Assembly (NCBI GenBank): GCA_029204225.1
Contig: CM055100.1
Span: forward strand, 46,125,996-46,189,995
Source: Diphasiastrum complanatum
Lineage: Eukaryota; Streptophyta; Lycopodiopsida; Lycopodiales; Lycopodiaceae
Direction: 5' to 3'
Length of the DNA stretch: 64,000 bases
Below, piece after piece: positions 58,501-64,000 of this stretch. The stretch's first letter is position 1. The number at the start of each line of letters is the position of its first letter. A model generated the notes under the pieces. That model made no database searches. It was not told the DNA's origin and saw only the letters and a program-made list of their open reading frames with translations. Both the position numbers and the translations under genes were made by a program.

Positions 58501-60237
58501 CAAGCTTACATTGTCGAGTTCAATGTCAACATTAAATGTTCGTGTACCACATTCAAACTTTCTAGTGTAAAATTTGATTTTATTTTCTATTATGGCAACT
58601 TATTTGATTTTCAGCATTATGTAGGAATGTGTGTTCACTTACAAGGTAAATGTGCAGCAGCCTTCCTACATCGACTAAAAAAATAAAATACTGCCAATCC
58701 TTGGAATTAGAGCTTGCACCGCGATAGGTAGATATAAAATGTTCTACCATATGACCCAGCATTCAATTTGTCAAAGTTGAAAAAACCACGTCCGATTACA
58801 TAGTTCTTGGATAATTTCAAAGCATAAAATGTGAGGATTGAATATGGGCTTTTTGGGTCAACGATAGCTAATTCAACTACCATCATAATCTACAATGTAT
58901 ACACTTTACATGACATAATGAGGCCAAGTAAAGCACAACGCTACCACCATCCACTTGCACAGCAGCTAGGATTTGAGGCAGCACTTACATGGGCACAGTT
59001 CCACCTCTAGTTTAACTTGATGACTGGAAGGGACAATGTGAAGACAGTTTTTGAAGAGGACAATTATTACACATGTTGTCAATCCCCCTTGTGTTTATTG
59101 GTTTACATGCAGATAAAAGGCCTAGAATATTCTTAAATCAGATGCTATCTTTAAAGGTTTGTTAGCTGCAATATTTTCAGTTGTTATAAAAAGACACTTT
59201 TCTATCAAATACTCAAACCTAACTAGAAAAACAAAGCTGATGTCAGGTGAAAATACGAATTGTGTTAGCTCAGGCTGAGAGTTTAGTAAAAACAAGGCCC
59301 CAATCCTTGCCAAATATCACTTGATGATAGAGGGTACCTCCACACAAGTGTATCCATCATTCTTCATTGAAGATATTGCTACTACATGGTGAATCAAAGG
59401 GAGTAAACTGAGAGTTATCAAAGCCTCACTTCTCATGAAAGAAAACCAATGCCCAAGACTCAGAACTTACCCTTTGACCACATAAATGACACCCTTCATC
59501 CACCAAAGTGAGGTCTGAACAATAAGCTATGCTACATACCCACATTAGTGAATGGCCAACCCAATCAAAATATCTCCAAATGCTAAAACGTACTATGCTC
59601 GTATCATTCAAGCCTATAACCACAAAGGGCATAGGATAGCACTGTTCATCATTCTGCCTCAGCTAGAGTGCTTAGTAGCAGACGAAAAATGACGCTAAAG
59701 AAGTTCACAGGCAAGTTACATATCAACAACTGGCCAAACAGACAGTAAAATTTGACATTCATGAAAAATGGAAAAAAATATGTAGAAAAATACATATGCA
59801 TCCCTGCTAAACACGTTAACAGACAAGAGGCTATGATGTAAGCACTACTAATGAAGCCGCTTGGTTACCCCAGTAGTCCGAAGGCTTTTCTGCAATGGAC
59901 TTATCTGGACTCGTTGACAATCTGAACTGCTGCACAAAGTCGGTGCCTACAACTATCAAACCTGTTGTTGGAGATTTTTAACTGCATTATCAAATTCTTC
60001 CCCTCAATCTGAAGTCTCGGTTCTAGAGCTGCTAGAACATGATGCCAGGTGTCATCATTTGCATAAACCTCATAAACAGACTTAGACATTATTTTCAAGA
60101 GTGTAAATTGTATTGCATTTGATTATAATGTCTTTGCCATTGCACGTGCTTGGAAGGAGACCATCTTGCAACCATCAAGTATATATTTTGACCAGCAGAT
60201 CTCATAAAACTGTAACTAGCACAATTATCCTGGATGC
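55519..60237. other. Unassigned AT-rich sequence
   Basis: No coding sequence, RNA gene or element end recognised on either strand. Part next to 55519 should be the copia-F 5' LTR, but no second copy is present to delimit it. The frames at 57930-58181 and 58459-58686 are short and unsupported. The last few hundred bases before 60237 are the 3' flank and UTR of the helicase gene. Confidence 0.4.
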
Positions 60238-60702
60238 TCAATCCCAGGCACTTGAAACCCCAGCACCAGCATTTCCGTAACCTCCACCGTAACGTTCACT
60301 ACTATACCGGTCACCGCCGCCTCTTCCACCCTCTTTGCGGAAGTCTCGACCTCCAAATCTAGAAGCTCCACCTGAGCGACGGTTTCTCCCTCCCCCAAAA
60401 TTAGCCCTTGAAGCAAAATTCATCAACCAGCCAGGCACTTCTTGATTGGCTTCCTGCATAAGTTCTACCAGAGGTCTTGCCAATGACGAATCTTTCTCAT
60501 TGAAAAAGGCTGTTGCCAACCCTGTCTTGCCTGCTCGACCAGTGCGCCCTATCCGATGTACATAATCATCAATGTCATTTGGAAGATCAAAATTCACCAC
60601 ATGAGCGACATGAGGGATATCAAGTCCACGAGCTGCAACATCGGTTGCCACTAAAATAGGTGTCACACCATTTCGAAATGATCTCAGCGCATGCTCCCGC
60701 TC
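60238..60702 (-). CDS. DDX3/Ded1-type DEAD-box RNA helicase, last coding exon
   Basis: Minus-strand exon with acceptor TGTGCAG|GAG and stop TGA at 60238. It opens [12 protein letters not shown], the usual position after HGDRTQQ. Helicase motif V ([13 protein letters not shown]) and motif VI ([10 protein letters not shown]) follow, then [10 protein letters not shown] and VPGWLMNFA, a Gly/Arg-rich tail ([38 protein letters not shown]) and the end SSAWD. This is the second RecA lobe and RGG tail of the DDX3/Ded1 subfamily, ATP-dependent RNA helicases acting in translation initiation. The exon before it is not found up to 64000, so the intron is at least 3.3 kb or the copy is partial. The reading frame is intact. 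Confidence 0.88.
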   Translation of the reverse strand, partial: EREHALRSFRNGVTPILVATDVAARGLDIPHVAHVVNFDLPNDIDDYVHRIGRTGRAGKTGLATAFFNEKDSSLARPLVELMQEANQEVPGWLMNFASRANFGGGRNRRSGGASRFGGRDFRKEGGRGGGDRYSSERYGGGYGNAGAGVSSAWD

Positions 60703-62349
60703 CTGCACAGCAAAAAAATGAATGATTCTTATTATAACCTAATGAAGAATGAAGATGCCAAACAAACAAGAAGCTTGAGCTATCTTCATCACATAATACT
60801 CAACAGACGCCTGAATCCAGTCAACGCCCCTTGATCCTCTAGGTGAGCAATGTTCTTATCTGACTCCAAATCAAGAAAATAATGTGGCATGCCCTGATAA
60901 AAGCAAAAGTGATCTGAAAACAAAAAGAAGTAAACACACTTTTAAAAAAGAATTTGCAAATGCCAGCAGGTCAGTTGCCACCATGATGCCATATTCCCTG
61001 CCTTTAAGAGTGCCAAAGACTCGCACACAGAGTTCTTTGGTTAGTAGTAATTATGGCAGTGGTTCAATATGGCTATACCTAAATCTACGAATTTCGATCT
61101 TCATCAGAGCACTATTCCTCGTTGCAAATGAACTTACAATGGATTTGCATTGTACATGTCAAGTGCAAATTGATGCTTCCCTCTCCCTTTAAAATTCTTA
61201 CTGCATTTACATCTCATTAACTAGGCCTAAGAGGAATCAGCTAAATCAAATTCCTCATTATTCAGTTTGCATTGCCTTTCTAGACAAATAGACGCTAGTA
61301 AATCGTGCTTCAATGCAATCAAACGGTTGTGCTCAACTACATAAGCCAAGAAAAGTACGATTTTGAGCAGGCTCACATTAGCAGTATTGGAGCAATTAAC
61401 AAAAATTGAAATCATCTGAATCTAATATAAAAACAATGGACCCGCAAGGAGAGAACTGTGCCAACATCATGGTCCGTTTTGAAGTTCTTGCCTTGTTTTT
61501 CAAAGGCAATTAGATCATAAGTTCCTAAATGTACCTTTCCTAAAAAAGAAACTAAGGTTTGCAGACAAATCATTGCAGCTTATACAAGGTGTGGAGCTTC
61601 ATGCAATTTATAGGTAAGAATTTCTTGCTCACGCTTTAGCCATCACACTTTGCTCCTAATGTCTCTTGAACATGCCAACTCTATTCAACATTGTCACAAT
61701 GTTCGTACCATGGTTCTTACAAAAGTCCTAGTGAGAGGTCAAATTCTATGCTGGATGGCCCCATTATACTCTAATTATCATAGTTAACAAGGAACACATT
61801 CCCACCAAGCCATTCCAATGGGAATGCTTGGGAAAGTTCCCATGGCATTGGGAACGCATTCCCAGATCCGGGCATGCATTCCCAAATTTTAAAAAAAGTT
61901 GAAATTTTTTTGGGTTGCAGCCATACAGTTTGTCTATCATTGAGATGGGGAGAGAGGTGGGGACGTAAGAAACCCGACACCACTACATTCTTGCCATATA
62001 CTGCAACCTCTTGAAGTACTCAGAGACATGTTCTGCATATAACTTCATCATGCTTGAGCGACCTTCAAGAGGAGAAAATGCACTGTGACAACTTGTGGTC
62101 AGTGATGAGTGGATTCGTTGGCCACAGTCTCGATCAAGTGCAGGGAAACGAATTTCAAAAACTTTTTATGTTTGTAAATTTGTTGCTTGGTACTTACCTC
62201 CTAGACTCTAGATGCTACCTTGTGACTCAATTTGAAGTTTGTTGTCTACAATGAAAATCACAATCATAGATAAAGCTTATAAAATATCCTCATTCATGAT
62301 GCACGTGCATTGTATAGGCAAAGAATACTATAGAACCGTGCTTGATGAT
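60703..62349. other. Probable helicase intron, unassigned
   Basis: No preceding helicase exon was found. The segment at 60790-60890 (LDLESDKNIAHLEDQ on the minus strand) does not fit the helicase consensus and has no good splice sites. Confidence 0.45.
61785..61890. repeat. Palindromic word array, word GGGAA/TTCCC
   Basis: ACATTCCCACC, CCAATGGGAATGCTTGGGAA, GTTCCCATGG, TTGGGAACGCATTCCCAG and GCATTCCCAAATTTT alternate orientation, followed by an A-run and a T-run (61890-61915). Same design as 9540-9762. Confidence 0.7.
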
Positions 62350-63084
62350 GATTTTTGGGGCCAAGTACATCATGTGTTATCCATTGTTTCTCCCATCAAA
62401 AGAATGATGCACTTGTAGATGGTGATGAGCCTTGCATTGGCAAGGTATATGAGGGCCTGGACAAAATGGTAGCGCACATTCAAAGTACTGAGCTTGATGT
62501 TGATATATTTGAGCAGCTAGTCATGGTGGGACAACTACCACTCACCTCTCCATGCAGCATCTTTTAGACCCCGAGTTTCAGGGTAAGGGCCAGGAGAGTG
62601 ATGGAGAGGTGACAAGAGGGTCGAAAAGGACTCTCTAAGTTAGTGCCTGATCTTACACAAAGGAGGGCCATAAAGGATCAACTTGGGTTTTACAGGAACA
62701 AGCAAGGTCTCCTTGGATATGCTGATGCCTTGCGTGACAGGTTTGTGGTGGGATCAAGTTTACAGTGGGAGGACTATGGAGCTAACACCCTAGACTTGGG
62801 CTAATTCGCATCCTAAGCCAGGGAGCTAGTTCTTCCCCTTGTGAAAGGTTATGGAGCTCATTCAGTCACATAGCTTCCAAGAGACGAATTGTCTTGGCAT
62901 TACGAAGATGAATGATTTAGTCTTTGTGAATGCAGACTTGCGAATTCTTAACAGCATCAATGAGGAGTTCATTGAGGAGCCATTCATTGGGCTTGAGCAT
63001 GTAAGTTCAGATGATAGTGAGAGAGCAGAGGATGGTGCAGATTATGAGAATGCCACAACCTTAGAATTTGCCACTGAGGCATAG
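62350..63084 (+). pseudogene. hAT-3: C-terminal remnant of a hAT transposase
   Basis: Frames in order: DGDEPCIGKVYEGLDKMVAH (matches the DGD.P.MG..YE..D. motif of plant hAT transposases), VPDLTQRRAIKDQLGFYRNK, LLGYADALRDRFVVGSSLQW, WEDYGANTLDL, then MNDLVFVNADLRILNSINEE and an acidic tail to the stop at 63082. The last block is the end of the hAT dimerisation domain. Stops and frame changes near 62567 and 62800 make it inactive. It is a different lineage from hAT-2. Confidence 0.6.
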
Positions 63085-64000
63085 ATCCAAGATGCCAAGC
63101 TACAATTTTTTCATTGTTGATAAATCATAGATTTTAGATTTTGCGAAAGGCATAATTACGGCCATTCCAATTGAGCCTTCAAAACCCAAACTTGTTTTCT
63201 AGAATATTGTAATCTTGATAGTTGTACTATGCTGGATAGACGTAGATGATTGAGAGATAGATATGCAAGCTTGTAGATCAGATTGAGACAACATGCAGGG
63301 GCCGGAGCAGGCTTCTCTAGAAGGTAGGTTTTTGTTAATGTGAAATAATATCATGCAGATGGTCAATCGTTAATGATTCACAAGCTATGAATACTCAATG
63401 TCAGGATACAGATGCACTTGGAATCAATGCGGCCAGTGCAGTCAGAGGTTCTCATTAGCTGAATGTTGGAGCATTCCAGGACCTGTTTTTTCATGTTTAA
63501 AAAAAAACGTTCCGACCCAGTACTTTCCGGAACGTTTTTTTTTTTTAACAAGGTCTCATTAGTACCCAAAAGCGTCGGAACGGGTTTCTAAGGTCTCATT
63601 AGTACCCAAGCATAAGTCTCCATCTAGGTTTTGAAAGAATCGGGATTCTCTTGGTCATCCGTACTGTTGACTGAGAAGCAAATGACAATCAACAAGAAAA
63701 AAATTTAAGAATAAAATAAAAACCAGGGATCATAATATGTAAACAAGAGTTACCAAAACATAGACAGAAGCTGAAATACCAAAGATAAAGCCAAAAGAGT
63801 CTAAAATAGTTCAAACTTTTTGCATGATTTTCTTAACAAAGTAACCCTCATGAAGCAACAAAATAATTAGATTGCTTAATTGGTCTATGAAAGCATCTCT
63901 ACTGGTATCAAAGACGAGAAACCTATAGAATTGAGAAGTGGTCACTTCGTATTTAACAAGATCAGATTAAAGGAATAATATGAGGCATGCAGATTATGTT
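63085..64000. other. Unassigned up to the right edge
   Basis: No gene recognised apart from the word array at 63505-63600. Confidence 0.45.
63505..63600. repeat. Palindromic word array, word CGTTCC/GGAACG
   Basis: AAAACGTTCCGACCC, TTTCCGGAACGTTTT, a T-run, GCGTCGGAACGGG, plus a direct repeat AAGGTCTCATTAGTACCCA at 63550 and 63591. It shares the exact word with 9540-9762. Confidence 0.6.

Noticed and set aside
60790-60890. Possible preceding helicase exon (LDLESDKNIAHLEDQ on the minus strand)
   Set aside because: It does not match the helicase consensus before HGDRTQQ and lacks a fitting donor site.

Overview
The window looks like nuclear DNA of a land plant with a large, transposon-rich genome. 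The evidence is the set of element types: chromodomain Ty3/gypsy elements primed by initiator-Met tRNA, several Ty1/copia elements, hAT transposases of the DUF659 type with introns, and LINEs. Two fragmentary host genes also have plant-like exon sequence and GT-AG splice sites. I cannot name the species or lineage from this sequence.

Only two host genes are supported, both on the minus strand and both partial. The first is a SRAP/HMCES-type gene (abasic-site DNA-protein crosslink repair). Three consecutive exons lie at 26560-26716, 11339-11424 and 9157-9269, and all exon phases match. The intron between the first two is 15.1 kb and holds two LTR retrotransposons and a cluster of fold-back repeats. 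The second is the last coding exon (60238-60702) of a DDX3/Ded1-type DEAD-box helicase.

The rest is mobile DNA. At 1-2728 (minus) is a LINE with an intact ORF1, an in-frame amber codon and an open ORF2 that leaves the left edge. From 3.1 to 5.5 kb are short-word palindrome arrays, a hAT N-terminal fragment and a tandem array. At 5.5-7.9 kb is a second, deleted LINE flanked on both sides by (CT)n. At 13130-15246 is an internally deleted gypsy element with unusual LTR ends and a target duplication. At 15494-21870 is a full-length but decayed chromovirus sitting in a poly-C tract. From 22 to 25.6 kb there are fold-back repeats. From 27.5 to 35.3 kb are LINE fragments and a 5'-truncated copia element. 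From 36.3 to 45 kb fragments are joined end to end: gypsy-C, then copia-D, then the hAT-2 transposase, with pieces of other copia elements inserted antisense. At 45.6-48.3 kb is a 2.65-kb fold-back with arms of about 0.8 kb. At 48.8-52.9 kb a copia element interrupts a LINE and is rearranged into an inverted structure. At 54.0-55.5 kb is the 5' half of another copia element. A hAT C-terminal remnant lies at 62.4-63.1 kb.

Two patterns run across the window. First, five (CT)n tracts abut LINE ends, always as CT on the LINE sense strand, including one 5'-truncated copy. This suggests a LINE that inserts into, or ends in, TC microsatellites. Second, at least eight loci are arrays of a short self-complementary word next to A/T runs. 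The word differs between loci but is consistent within each. Names such as LINE-1, gypsy-A and hAT-2 are labels for this window only.
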